Shown here piece after piece: positions 43,045 through 51,987 of a DNA stretch of 64,000 nucleotides; position 1 is the stretch's first letter, and each line of letters opens with the position of its first letter. The notes beneath the pieces are model-generated. The model saw only the letters and a list, made by a program, of their open reading frames with translations. It had not been told where the DNA came from and searched no databases. Origin of the DNA: Oscillospiraceae bacterium (GTDB lineage: Bacteria > Bacillota > Clostridia > Oscillospirales > Ruminococcaceae); contig JALEHK010000083.1 in assembly GCA_022770625.1 (NCBI GenBank), positions 1 to 64,000 on the forward strand, read 5' to 3'. Both the position numbers and the translations under genes were made by a program.

Positions 43045-45072
43045 TTACAGATATTTCTTGAACCATTCGATCATGGCGTCGTAATGAGCAATCCGAAGAT
43101 CCATCGGCCCGCCCATTGGGAAGGAATGGGTCATGCCGGGGAAGAGGATCATCTCGACCGGATTGTCCGGATGGGTCTCTTTAAGTGCCGAGAAGAGCTG
43201 GTGGGCGTGCTCGACCGGGCAGCGCATATCGTTCATCCCGTGCAGGATGAGGAACGGAATGTCGATCTTTTCGGCGTAGCTGACGGGCGACTCCTTGAGC
43301 TTGTCCATCATAAAGTCGGAGAAGTCCTGATACTCCTTCGAGCTTCCCGCCATGTCAGAGGAAGCGTACTGGATCAGCTCATTCGCGATGCTCCGCTGGG
43401 TGACCGCGGCCTTAAAGCGGCGGCTGTGTCCGCAGATCCAGTTGGTCATATATCCGCCGAAGCTGCCGCCGGTGACGCCGATCCGCTCTCCGTCGATCCA
43501 GCTGTTTTCCTTGACCGCCGCATCGACAAACTGAAGAATATCGGTCATCGCTCCGCCGTCATACGCCCGCTTCATCGACTGATGGGCTTCTCCGTACCCG
43601 GAACTGCCCCGGAAGTTCATGATAATCAGTCCCATTCCGGCGCCCAGAATACACTGATGCTCATAGGTCAGCGCCGCGCCCATAAACGGAGTCGGGCCGC
43701 CGTGAATATAAACGACGGCGGGATATTTCTTCCCCGGTTCCATCCCCTGAGGCGGGAAAACAAAGCCCTGTACCCGGCTCTCTCCGTCCAGCGTATCGAT
43801 CCACATCTCTTTGGGCGAAACAAGCATTCCCTTCATCCACGGATTTAAGTCGGTCAGCTTCTTCGGCTCAAACGGCTTTTCTCCCCGCATCATCCCTTCA
43901 TCCGCAAGGTAAAGCTCCGGAACCGAGGTGAAGTCGCCGCGGGTCAGAAGATACTGATCGTTGCTGCGGACAACCGAACGCCATGCCGCCAGTTCGCTTG
44001 TCACCGGGACGATCTCGGCCTTGTCGGTCGATGCGCGGTAGAGATTGGAAGCGCCGTGCCAGCCGGAAACAAAGTAAAGATATTTCCCGTCTCCGCTCAA
44101 AGCAGCCGATGGACGGTCTCCGCCGAGATTTTCGCAGTTATAGAAAAAGCAGGTCGCTTCATGGCAGGGAGCGTTCTCCGGCCAGAGCGCGTCAGCTTCT
44201 GGAAGATGTCCGCCCTCACCCGGCGTCAGAGAGGTCTTGAACAGTCTCGTAAGCGGCATCCCGCCCGCAAGAGAAGGGGCGAGCGCGCCGAATACGACCG
44301 AACTTCCGTCCGGCGTGACGAGCGGCTGGAAGGAAGCGGGATAATAGGCGATCCAGCAGTCCTTCGTCAGCTTGCGAATCTCTCCGCCCGCGGCCGGTAC
44401 CGCAAAAAGATCCATCGCGATGGATTCCGAACGGGGATAATCCCGGTTGCTGACAAAAAGCACCGTCTCCCCATCGGGCGTAAAGACCGGCATGACATGT
44501 TCACGCTCACCGTCCGTCAGCAGGATCGGCTCTCCGCCCTTTACCTCAACGCTCCAAAGGGTCGTGCAGCGTCCGACCGAGAATCCGCCGTCCTCATCGC
44601 TCTTATAGCCATAGTCCTCAAACGAAACGTATGGGTGGCGTGCTTTCCGGCGCGCTGCCTCTTCCTTTTCCTCCGGCGTTTCCTCTTTGTTCCAGAGGGA
44701 AGGCGCACAGGCAAGCTCTACCTTGGAAAGAAACGCGATCCGGTCGCCCTTCGGAGACCAGACAGCCTTTTCCACTCCGAACCGCATCGAAGTCAGCTTC
44801 CGTTCTTTACCGTCCTCGATCGCGTACAGGTAGAGCTGACCGTTTCTCGTCAACAGGATCTCACGGCCGTCGGGGGAAAACTTCGGATTTTTTCCGTCGG
44901 TCAGTTCCTTTTCTTTCCCGGAAGAAAGATCAATCAGAACGACCGTGTCCTTTTCTCCGTCCGGATAGATCGCCTGCGAACGGGTATAGACCGCGAGTCC
45001 TTTTTCGGCGCAGAGATCGTTGCCTCCCGCCCAGCGGATCTTATAGTAATCGTTTGTTGTGCTGAAAGCCAT
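43045..45072 (-). CDS. S9 family (acylaminoacyl-peptidase-like) serine peptidase A
   Basis: 675 residues, ATG 45072 one base after the upstream stop, behind GGAGGAAGCG. N-terminal WD40-like propeller (FSPDGREILLTRNGQLYLYAIEDGKERKLTS repeats), then an alpha/beta hydrolase: VYIHGGPTPFMGA, GLIIMNFRGSSGYGEA, nucleophile Ser537 in GVTGGSFGGYMTNWI, Asp in ILHGMNDMRCPVEH and His in FPGMTHSFPMGG. Hallmarks of the S9C acylaminoacyl peptidases. Cytoplasmic by absence of a signal peptide. Acts on short or N-blocked peptides. A diverged paralogue lies upstream. Confidence 0.93.
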   Translation of the reverse strand: MAFSTTNDYYKIRWAGGNDLCAEKGLAVYTRSQAIYPDGEKDTVVLIDLSSGKEKELTDGKNPKFSPDGREILLTRNGQLYLYAIEDGKERKLTSMRFGVEKAVWSPKGDRIAFLSKVELACAPSLWNKEETPEEKEEAARRKARHPYVSFEDYGYKSDEDGGFSVGRCTTLWSVEVKGGEPILLTDGEREHVMPVFTPDGETVLFVSNRDYPRSESIAMDLFAVPAAGGEIRKLTKDCWIAYYPASFQPLVTPDGSSVVFGALAPSLAGGMPLTRLFKTSLTPGEGGHLPEADALWPENAPCHEATCFFYNCENLGGDRPSAALSGDGKYLYFVSGWHGASNLYRASTDKAEIVPVTSELAAWRSVVRSNDQYLLTRGDFTSVPELYLADEGMMRGEKPFEPKKLTDLNPWMKGMLVSPKEMWIDTLDGESRVQGFVFPPQGMEPGKKYPAVVYIHGGPTPFMGAALTYEHQCILGAGMGLIIMNFRGSSGYGEAHQSMKRAYDGGAMTDILQFVDAAVKENSWIDGERIGVTGGSFGGYMTNWICGHSRRFKAAVTQRSIANELIQYASSDMAGSSKEYQDFSDFMMDKLKESPVSYAEKIDIPFLILHGMNDMRCPVEHAHQLFSALKETHPDNPVEMILFPGMTHSFPMGGPMDLRIAHYDAMIEWFKKYL

Positions 45073-45073
45073 G

Positions 45074-47107
45074 TTACGCTTCCTCCTTTACGCCGGAATC
45101 GAGATATTTTGCAAACCAGTCGGCCATCTCTAAGAGATGACCTTTTTGCGCATACATATTTCCTTCGCGGGTCAGCCCGTGGTTCTCGCCGGGGAAGGCG
45201 GCAAACCGAACCGGAATATCCGGGCGTCGGTCTTTCATTGCGATAAACATCTGCTCGCCCTGCTCAAAGCTGCACCGGTAATCGTTGGTCGCATGAAGGA
45301 TCAGAAGCGGGGTCGTGATTTTGTCGATCGACTTGATGGTGGTCGAGCCGCCCTTCATCCGGTTCATCAGCGAGGTATAGCATCCGCGGAAAGGCGTTTC
45401 AAGGATGCTGCCCATATCGCCGGTACCGTAGGAGGTCGCCCGGTTGCAGAGATTTCTCTGGGAGACCGCCGCCGCGAAGCGCCCGGTGCGTCCGATGATG
45501 TGGTTGGTCATATATCCGCCGTAGCTTCCTCCGGTCACGCCGATCCGCGCCTCATCGATAAATCCGAGCGATACGGCGTAGTCGGTAAACGCCATCAGAT
45601 CCTCATAGGCAATATCGTCCCATGCTCCTTCCTGATAATCACTGCCATAGCTGATGCTTCCGTGCGGGTCGCACCAGATGACCGCCATCCCTCTGGCCGA
45701 AAGATAGAAAAATTCAAACCACCAGTCAAACGGATAGACACATTCCGGCCCGCCGTGGATGTCGAGAACAGCCGGGTATTTTTTTCCTTCCTCAAATCCC
45801 GCAGGCTTTAAGATCCAGCCATGGATCTTGGATTTTCCGTCGGGCGAGGGAACCAGTACTTCTTCCGCTTTCGGAAGCGCCACTTCTTCCATCCAGCTAT
45901 TGTGCCGGGCAATCAGCCGCTTCTCTCCTGTTTCATCGTACAGATAGAGGTCGGCGATGTGTTCGGGATTTCCTTCGACACAGAGAACTTTTCTTTCCGC
46001 TACGTCAAATCCGTTGACACAGACCCTTTCGCCGGTCAGCAGCTTTGTCTCGCCGTTTTCGAGGTCGAGCGAGTAAACGCCGGTCGAGCCGCAGTGGATC
46101 GATTCAAACAGGAGCTTTCCGCCGACCCGTTTTGCCGGATCACTCGGGTAGCCGTAGGCGGTATGTCCGGTGACCATCGCCCCCGGCCCCCAGCATACCT
46201 TCTCGTCAAACGCAACCGAAACCGGTTTGTCCTTTTCGCTTCCGGTTTTATAGAAAGCGCCGTGGAAATCCGTATCGCTCATGTAATACCCGGAGTAAAG
46301 AACGCTTCCGTCTTCCATCCATACCGGCATTTCATCCAGACCGATGATGTTTTCGGTTCGATCCTCTCTGGCTCCGTCGAGGGTATAGACGCTGATCTCG
46401 CCCCGATTTTTCTTCCATCCGCCGTGGGGATACCGCCAGCAGGCGATCTTCTCTCCATCCGGAGAAAAGACCGGCTTGCGGTGGTGGACGTTTTCATAAG
46501 TAAGAAGCTTCTCTTCGCCGCTTTCGGTAAAGACGACGCCGATCTGAGAAAGGCTTCCGTCCGGGATTCCGTATGTTTCGTCAAATTTATACATGACCTC
46601 GGTGATATGGATCGGTGCGCGGTCTTTGGCTTTCTGCCAGTCGACGCGCGAAACCCCGGAAAGTTCTTCCAGAGCATTGTCCTCTTTGTCGCCCGGGGCG
46701 GTTCCTTCCATCCAGAGAGGCGCTTCAAAGGCAAGCGCTTTTCCGTTTTCTGCGACCGAGAACCAGCTGATCCCGTGACGAAGATGGGTGAGTTTTTTCC
46801 GTTCGCCGTCCTTCAGCGCCCAGATCTGGAAAACGCCCGGATTTCCTTCGTCCGAAAGGAAATAAACGGTTTTTCCGTCGGGAGAAAAGCGGGGGAGCAT
46901 CTGCTGAAAATCGCCTTCAAAAAGCGCTTTTGCTTTGGACATTCCGGACGGATCGGCCTTCCAGATTTTTCGGATGAATGTTCCGGTATTCCGATCGCCG
47001 GTCGAAACGACATACAGCGCCGTTTTCCCACAGGGTGAGAGCGCCGGTGAGGAGAGATATTCGACCTGTAAAAGATCGTCTATCTGCAGGGGACGTTTAT
47101 TGGTCAT
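45074..47107 (-). CDS. S9 family (acylaminoacyl-peptidase-like) serine peptidase B
   Basis: 677 residues, ATG 47107 behind AGAAAGGACACGATCC. Propeller N-terminus (LSPCGKTALYVVS, FSPDGKTVYFLSDEGNPGVFQIWALKDGERKKLTH), then hydrolase domain: LDIHGGPECVYPFD, VIWCDPHGSISYGSDY, Ser528 in GVTGGSYGGYMTNHI, Asp in LHATNDYRCSFEQGEQMF and His in FPGENHGLTREG. Resembles peptidase A overall but differs widely in the propeller, so the two probably have distinct substrates. Tandem copies with a one-base gap show translation coupling. Confidence 0.93.
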   Translation of the reverse strand: MTNKRPLQIDDLLQVEYLSSPALSPCGKTALYVVSTGDRNTGTFIRKIWKADPSGMSKAKALFEGDFQQMLPRFSPDGKTVYFLSDEGNPGVFQIWALKDGERKKLTHLRHGISWFSVAENGKALAFEAPLWMEGTAPGDKEDNALEELSGVSRVDWQKAKDRAPIHITEVMYKFDETYGIPDGSLSQIGVVFTESGEEKLLTYENVHHRKPVFSPDGEKIACWRYPHGGWKKNRGEISVYTLDGAREDRTENIIGLDEMPVWMEDGSVLYSGYYMSDTDFHGAFYKTGSEKDKPVSVAFDEKVCWGPGAMVTGHTAYGYPSDPAKRVGGKLLFESIHCGSTGVYSLDLENGETKLLTGERVCVNGFDVAERKVLCVEGNPEHIADLYLYDETGEKRLIARHNSWMEEVALPKAEEVLVPSPDGKSKIHGWILKPAGFEEGKKYPAVLDIHGGPECVYPFDWWFEFFYLSARGMAVIWCDPHGSISYGSDYQEGAWDDIAYEDLMAFTDYAVSLGFIDEARIGVTGGSYGGYMTNHIIGRTGRFAAAVSQRNLCNRATSYGTGDMGSILETPFRGCYTSLMNRMKGGSTTIKSIDKITTPLLILHATNDYRCSFEQGEQMFIAMKDRRPDIPVRFAAFPGENHGLTREGNMYAQKGHLLEMADWFAKYLDSGVKEEA

Positions 47108-47145
47108 ATGGATCGTGTCCTTTCTTATAGTATCTTTGAGCTCTT

Positions 47146-48540
47146 TCAGCGGATAAATTCATGAATATCCCGGTCAAGCTGCTCGGCGGATTCTTCACCG
47201 AGGTAAGCCATGTGTCCCGATTCATATTCGATCGCCGTGACCCGTTCCATCGGAAGGGAGGACTGATTCAGCGTATAGCGTACATTTCCCGGTACGGTTA
47301 CGAGATCGAAAAGTCCCGTTCCGAAGAAAAGACGCATACTCCCGTTTCGGCGCATCGCGTTTTCGAGACTTGCGAGGGGCGCACGGTTTGACTGATAGTT
47401 CCAGCGTCCGTTGACCGAAAAGCTGATGGCAGTATAGACACTTTCCGGAAGTTCCAGCTCTCCGCGCAGCAGATTCATCCCGCCGATAAACGCGGGCGTA
47501 TACATACCCATCGCCGGATCTTCCGCGACCGGATCGATCATCCCCGGCATCGGGAAGTTTCCGGGCTTTCCGACCCCGTCCATCAGATACCGTCCGTCGT
47601 AAGCGCCCGCTTCCTTTCCGGGAAGAACGCTTCTTCTGAACTGGTCGAGGGTGTATCTCAGCTTTCCGGCTTTCAGGACAGGCGCGGGAATATGAAGGAG
47701 TGAGGAAAGGGTCTGTGCAGTTTCATCCTGCTTTTCCTCCGGAAGCGCGTTTCCAAGGAAGAGCGCGGTCAGATATTCCGGAGCAAAATCCCATGCCTTT
47801 TCGGCGGCTTCTCTGGGAGAAACGCCCGATTCCGGATGGTGATAGGCGGCCGTTGCGGCACAGCAGAGAAGGTTCCGCACGCTTTCCTCCGCCGGAGGCT
47901 TTCCGACAACGCCCGGTTCGGTGGTAAAAGCCGTGCCGAGGAAAAGAATGCCCGAAAGGGAGATCGAGACCTGACGCTGCTGACTGGAGAACGGGCCGCC
48001 CATCAGCGCGTCCGCAAGCGCAGGTGCGCGAACTGTGCCATAGCTTTCGCCTGCGAAATAGATCGGCGCATTGGCTCTTCCGTGGCGGATCATCCATTCT
48101 TCGATAAAGAGCGCGAAAGCGTGCGCGTCTCCGTCGGTCGAGTAGAATTCAGCCGCCGTGCTTTCATCCGGCTCATGGGAGAATCCTGCGCCGGGTGGAT
48201 CCATCAGAACGATGTCGCAGATGTCGAGCGGGCAGTGAGGGTTGTCCTCCAGCCGGTAGGGAGGAACCGTCTGCGGGCGGATCGGATCTTCGAGATGGAT
48301 CCGTCTCGGCCCGAACAGCCCCAGATGCAGCCAGACAACGCCGGAGCCGGGGCCGCCGTTGGTGACAAATAAAACCGGACGTTCGGGATCTCCGTTTTCC
48401 ATCAGGTAGGTAAACGCGGTGATCTGCGCGCTGCCTGAAAATTCCGCTGTTTCAAACTGCGCGGTATAATCGACTGTTTCTCCGCGGAGAACGATCGATT
48501 TTTTCTGCGGAGAGGTCTGTGTAAGGGAAATAAGCTGCAT
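47146..48540 (-). CDS. S10 serine carboxypeptidase-like peptidase
   Basis: 464 residues, ATG 48540 behind AAAGGAAAGAGGAG. VLFVTNGGPGSGVVWLHLGLFGPRRI is the S10 oxyanion signature, Ser166 lies in YFAGESYGTVRAPALADAL, the Asp in FFGTGLFDLVTVPGN and the His in YESGHMAYLGEES. Alpha/beta hydrolase that removes C-terminal residues. Bacterial S10 enzymes exist but are usually secreted; this one has no signal peptide, so it would work on imported peptides in the cytoplasm. Second gene of the five-gene operon. Confidence 0.92.
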   Translation of the reverse strand: MQLISLTQTSPQKKSIVLRGETVDYTAQFETAEFSGSAQITAFTYLMENGDPERPVLFVTNGGPGSGVVWLHLGLFGPRRIHLEDPIRPQTVPPYRLEDNPHCPLDICDIVLMDPPGAGFSHEPDESTAAEFYSTDGDAHAFALFIEEWMIRHGRANAPIYFAGESYGTVRAPALADALMGGPFSSQQRQVSISLSGILFLGTAFTTEPGVVGKPPAEESVRNLLCCAATAAYHHPESGVSPREAAEKAWDFAPEYLTALFLGNALPEEKQDETAQTLSSLLHIPAPVLKAGKLRYTLDQFRRSVLPGKEAGAYDGRYLMDGVGKPGNFPMPGMIDPVAEDPAMGMYTPAFIGGMNLLRGELELPESVYTAISFSVNGRWNYQSNRAPLASLENAMRRNGSMRLFFGTGLFDLVTVPGNVRYTLNQSSLPMERVTAIEYESGHMAYLGEESAEQLDRDIHEFIR

Positions 48541-48568
48541 AAAAACTCCTCTTTCCTTAAATAAAGCC

Positions 48569-48603
48569 GCAAAGAGACAACCGTTGCCCGGCTGCCTCTT
48601 TGC
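48569..48603 (-). other. Hairpin between amidohydrolase and S10 genes
   Basis: GCAAAGAG (48569-48576) and CTCTTTGC (48596-48603). A weak T-rich stretch follows on the minus strand (CTTTATTT), so partial termination is possible. Confidence 0.45.
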
Positions 48604-48612
48604 AGATCGTGA

Positions 48613-49836
48613 TTATAAAGTGTTTTTCTCGATCTTTCCGTCCTTGATGACAAGTTTTACATGGTCGGCGTGGGTGAGGCAGAAAATATCCTCCAGCGGA
48701 TTTCCGTCAACAATAACGATGTCCGCCAGTTTCCCGGCCGTCAGGCTTCCGATCGAATCCTCCATACCCATAACGGCGGCGGCGTTGATCGTACCGGCAC
48801 GAACCGCTTCCATCGGGGTCATGCCCGCGCGGGTCATGGCTTCGAACTCCCTGCCGTTTTCCAGATAGGGGGTGTTCTTCGAGTTGGAATAATCGGTGCC
48901 GAGTGCAATGCGGATGCCCGCTTTTCTGGCCATTGCAATCGTTTTCTTATTGGCTTCCGCGCACATGACCGCTTTTTCGTGCATCCAATCGGGAAGCCCG
49001 GGAATATTGGCAACGCCGAGCGAGACCGAAAGGGTCGAGACGAGGAACGCACCTGTTTCCGCCATCAGATCGATCTCTCTCTGGGTCAGCATAACGCCGT
49101 GCTCGATACAGCTTACCCCGGCAAGAAGCGCCTGATAGGCGCCTTCGTATCCGGTGCAGTGGGCACAGACGTAGCTGTGGTGGCGCTTGGCTTCTCCGAC
49201 GATCGCCCGAAGCTCTTCCGGAGAGAACTGAACGTCATCCACCCGGTCGGTCGGCGAGGAAACGCCGCCGGTCGCACAGATCTTGATAAATTTCGCGCCC
49301 ATCCTAAACTGTTCCCGAACCGCCCGCACGCAGTCGTCCGGCCCGTCGCAGAGCATCGAAAGATGATCGTGGGCGTTATAATATTCTTTGGTCATCTGGG
49401 GATACATATCAACGTGTCCCGAGGTAATGCCGAGAACTTTCCCGCCGGGAACGATACGCGGGCCGCGGATGGCTCCGCGCTCTACGCCTCGCGAAAGGAA
49501 AAGCCCCGCTTCACTCATATCGCGGATGCCGGTAAAGCCTGCGTCAAGGAGCAGTCCGATCTGATGGACGCCGCCGATCAGCTGGTCGCCGAAAAGCCCG
49601 CCGTTTGCAAAAGATCCCGCGTCCTCATCGCCGGTCAGATGTGCGTGCACGTCGATAAAACCGGGAAGGATGCTTCCGTCCTCGCAGCTGAACCGTTTGG
49701 CTCCTTCCGCATCCGGGCAGTTTTTCGCCGGACCGGCATAGACGATTTTGTTTCCTTCAATAAGAACGGCTCCGTCCTCAACAGGCGTGTCGGAAAGCGG
49801 GTCGATCAGCCGACCCTGCAGGTAAATTTGATCCAT
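48613..49836 (-). CDS. Amidohydrolase (Xaa-Pro dipeptidase/imidazolonepropionase-like)
   Basis: 407 residues, ATG 49836 behind AAGGAGTGC. Typical metal-dependent TIM barrel: LPGFIDVHAHLTGDED (HxH ligands), FIKICATGGVSSPTD (carboxylated Lys), YVCAHCTGYEGA and CIEHGVML (His ligands), IALGTDYSNSK (catalytic Asp). The pattern FIKICATGGV is characteristic of the subgroup with Xaa-Pro and N-acyl-type dipeptidases, so proline-containing or D-amino acid dipeptides are likely substrates; my reading of substrate is inference. First gene of the minus-strand unit. Confidence 0.88.
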   Translation of the reverse strand: MDQIYLQGRLIDPLSDTPVEDGAVLIEGNKIVYAGPAKNCPDAEGAKRFSCEDGSILPGFIDVHAHLTGDEDAGSFANGGLFGDQLIGGVHQIGLLLDAGFTGIRDMSEAGLFLSRGVERGAIRGPRIVPGGKVLGITSGHVDMYPQMTKEYYNAHDHLSMLCDGPDDCVRAVREQFRMGAKFIKICATGGVSSPTDRVDDVQFSPEELRAIVGEAKRHHSYVCAHCTGYEGAYQALLAGVSCIEHGVMLTQREIDLMAETGAFLVSTLSVSLGVANIPGLPDWMHEKAVMCAEANKKTIAMARKAGIRIALGTDYSNSKNTPYLENGREFEAMTRAGMTPMEAVRAGTINAAAVMGMEDSIGSLTAGKLADIVIVDGNPLEDIFCLTHADHVKLVIKDGKIEKNTL

Positions 49837-49889
49837 CTTGCACTCCTTCCGCCGCGAGAAGCTTCTCCGGCAGTTTCTTTCTTGGAATC

Positions 49890-49918
49890 AGTATAGCAAA
49901 TGAAAGAGTTAATGTCAA
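49890..49918 (-). promoter_or_regulatory. Promoter of the peptidase operon
   Basis: Reading minus: TTGACA (49918-49913), 17 bases, TATACT (49895-49890), about 55 bases before the amidohydrolase start. Confidence 0.9.
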
Positions 49919-50037
49919 CGATTTGTTGAAAATGAAATTTTCGGTTTTCAAATATTGCAAAAACAAATAAAAATATGCAGGATATCCGGCAAAATAGCCA
50001 AAAATTCTGCATGAAACAAAAAAGCGGGAGAAAAGTC

Positions 50038-50066
50038 TTGACAGTTTGTTGCAAAATGTTTATGAT
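50038..50066 (+). promoter_or_regulatory. Promoter of the oligopeptide ABC operon
   Basis: TTGACA (50038-50043), 17 bases, TATGAT (50061-50066). The 326-base divergent gap 49837-50162 also holds AT-rich near-repeats (tttgttg with aaaat) and TTGAAAA...TTTTCAA (about 49924-49949), a possible regulator site shared by both operons. Confidence 0.88.
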
Positions 50067-50162
50067 AAGAATATCATTTGAGAATTTTATCGGTGTAAAG
50101 CATTGTAGCAGATATGCAAAAACGCTTTACACGGAGAAATAAAAGAGAGGGGAATCTTTATC

Positions 50163-51905
50163 ATGAAAAAATTGACCGTATTTGCCCTTGCTGCCGCTCT
50201 TGCGGCCGCGAGCTTTGCCTCCTGCGGTACCTATACCGATACCGACAGCTCCTCTGCCGGTTCGTCCTCTGAGGCGAGCGCTTCCGAATCCTCCGCTGAA
50301 TCCGGCGAAGCTTCTTCCGAAGAGACCTCCGGCTCTACGGCTGATGAGTTTACGATCATCGCCACTCAGCCCAATACCCTGAACATGATTCAGTCCACTT
50401 CCAACCTCGACAACTATGCCTTCTACCTGACTCAGGAGATGCTGTTCAGACCTTACGACGGCGTTTATCAGCCGGAAGTTGTCGATACCTGGGAGGTTGA
50501 CGACACCAACACCGTTTTCACCTACCACCTGAAAGAAACGACCTGGTCGGACGGCACCCCGATCACCGCTGAGGATTTTGCCTACTATCTGACCGCTCAG
50601 CTTGATCCGAACAACGGCTCCGCAAATGCCGCGTTCCTGATCGATACCTACGGCTTCCTGAATGCGGAAGCCTATAACAACGGCGAGTGCGACGTAAGCG
50701 AAGTCGGTATCAAGGCACTGGATGACTACACCCTTGAGCTGACCCTTGAGACTCCGAATGCCGACTTTGACGGCACCAACATCAAGGTTTATCCTCTGGA
50801 CGCGGATTTCGTTGCCGAGCAGGGCGAAGCTCTCGGTGGCACCGTTGATAACTATATGAGCTCCGGCCCCTACGTCCTTTCCGAGTGGGTCTACGATTCC
50901 TACCTGACCTACACCAAGAACGACAAGTGGCTCAACTCCGATTCCCAGTATCCGGTTGAGACGGTCAAGATGATCCAGGCTACCGACGCCAACACCTCTA
51001 CTTCGATGTTTGAGGGCGGCGAAGCCGATGCGATCCTTACGGTCGGAAACGATTACCTGGATATCCTCTCCGATTATCTGGTCGAAGATGTTTTCTCCGG
51101 GACTAAGGGCGTTCAGTTCAACACCTACGGTCAGGGCGACGAAGCAAAAGCCGCGCTTCTTTCCAACAAGAACTTCCGCATGGCAATGTCCTATGCGCTT
51201 GACCGTGAAGCAATCGTCGCGGCCGTTGACCGCAGCGGCATCGCGATCAACCGCTATAACTACGGCGATATGGCCGGTAAGGAAGTTGACAGCAAGTTCG
51301 CCGATGATTTCTCTGTCGAAACCGTTCCGATGAACGGCGACGCCGATAAGGCAAAGGAATACCTTCAGGCGGCTCTGGACGAGCTGGGCTACGCTTCGGT
51401 TGATGAACTGCCCGCCCTGTCCTACCTGACCTTTGAAAACGACTCCTACCGTCTGATGGCGGAGACGCTGGTTGACCAGTGGAAGCAGGTTCTCGGTCTG
51501 ACCAACATCACCATCGACCTCAAGCCCATCCCCGACGCGATTCAGAGCATGATGAGCTATCAGTACGACCTCTACTACACCTCTCTGAGCGGCGGCGAGA
51601 CTCCTTCCACGTTTGCAAAATACTGGATCACCGGCGGTGCGGTCAACGACGTCACCGGTTCCGGCATGAGCCTGTTCAGCAACGAGGAATACGACAGCCT
51701 CATCAAGTCCACCTCGACTGAGTTTGACCGTGCGAAGCGTATGGAAGACTACGCGAAAGCCGAGCAGATCTTTATTGACGAAGGTCCCCTGATCCCGATC
51801 GAGACCGGCGTCAACTACGCCGCTGTTGCCGATTATGTCGATGGCTTTGTTTACAACTCCTTCGACGACGCGATCGAGCTTGACCACCTGAGCGTCAACA
51901 AATAA
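50163..51905 (+). CDS. oppA: Oligopeptide/dipeptide ABC substrate-binding lipoprotein
   Basis: 580 residues, ATG 50163 behind AGAGGGGAATC. Signal peptide MKKLTVFALAAALAAASFASCG with lipobox FASC, then an acidic Ser linker. Type 2 binding protein (SBP_bac_5): TQPNTLNMIQSTSNLDNYAFYLTQEMLF, YHLKETTWSDGTPITAEDFAYYLTAQLDP, YMSSGPYVLSEWVYDSYLTYTKNDKW and FRMAMSYALDREAIV. Captures peptides outside the membrane for OppBCDF. The first gene of a five-gene operon, diverging from the peptidase operon. Opp versus Dpp cannot be told from sequence. Confidence 0.93.
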   Translation: MKKLTVFALAAALAAASFASCGTYTDTDSSSAGSSSEASASESSAESGEASSEETSGSTADEFTIIATQPNTLNMIQSTSNLDNYAFYLTQEMLFRPYDGVYQPEVVDTWEVDDTNTVFTYHLKETTWSDGTPITAEDFAYYLTAQLDPNNGSANAAFLIDTYGFLNAEAYNNGECDVSEVGIKALDDYTLELTLETPNADFDGTNIKVYPLDADFVAEQGEALGGTVDNYMSSGPYVLSEWVYDSYLTYTKNDKWLNSDSQYPVETVKMIQATDANTSTSMFEGGEADAILTVGNDYLDILSDYLVEDVFSGTKGVQFNTYGQGDEAKAALLSNKNFRMAMSYALDREAIVAAVDRSGIAINRYNYGDMAGKEVDSKFADDFSVETVPMNGDADKAKEYLQAALDELGYASVDELPALSYLTFENDSYRLMAETLVDQWKQVLGLTNITIDLKPIPDAIQSMMSYQYDLYYTSLSGGETPSTFAKYWITGGAVNDVTGSGMSLFSNEEYDSLIKSTSTEFDRAKRMEDYAKAEQIFIDEGPLIPIETGVNYAAVADYVDGFVYNSFDDAIELDHLSVNK

Positions 51906-51921
51906 TTTTTCCCGACTGTAC

Positions 51922-51952
51922 AAAGCGGTACCGTTTTCAGCGGTGCCGCTTT
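51922..51952 (+). other. Hairpin between oppA and oppB
   Basis: AAAGCGGTACCG (51922-51933) and CGGTGCCGCTTT (51941-51952), one G-U pair. No T run follows. Consistent with making more binding protein than permease. Confidence 0.6.
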
Positions 51953-51987
51953 CCCTTCATTCGGCGTTTTTCATTTGCAATAAGGAG

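Noticed and set aside
41898..43061. 387-codon plus-strand frame opposite the M61-like gene
   Set aside because: Opposite a protein with intact catalytic motifs; no ribosome site, no recognisable domain.
44056..47038. Long plus-strand frames opposite the two S9 peptidases
   Set aside because: Arg/Gly-rich translations typical of antisense shadows in a GC-rich genome.
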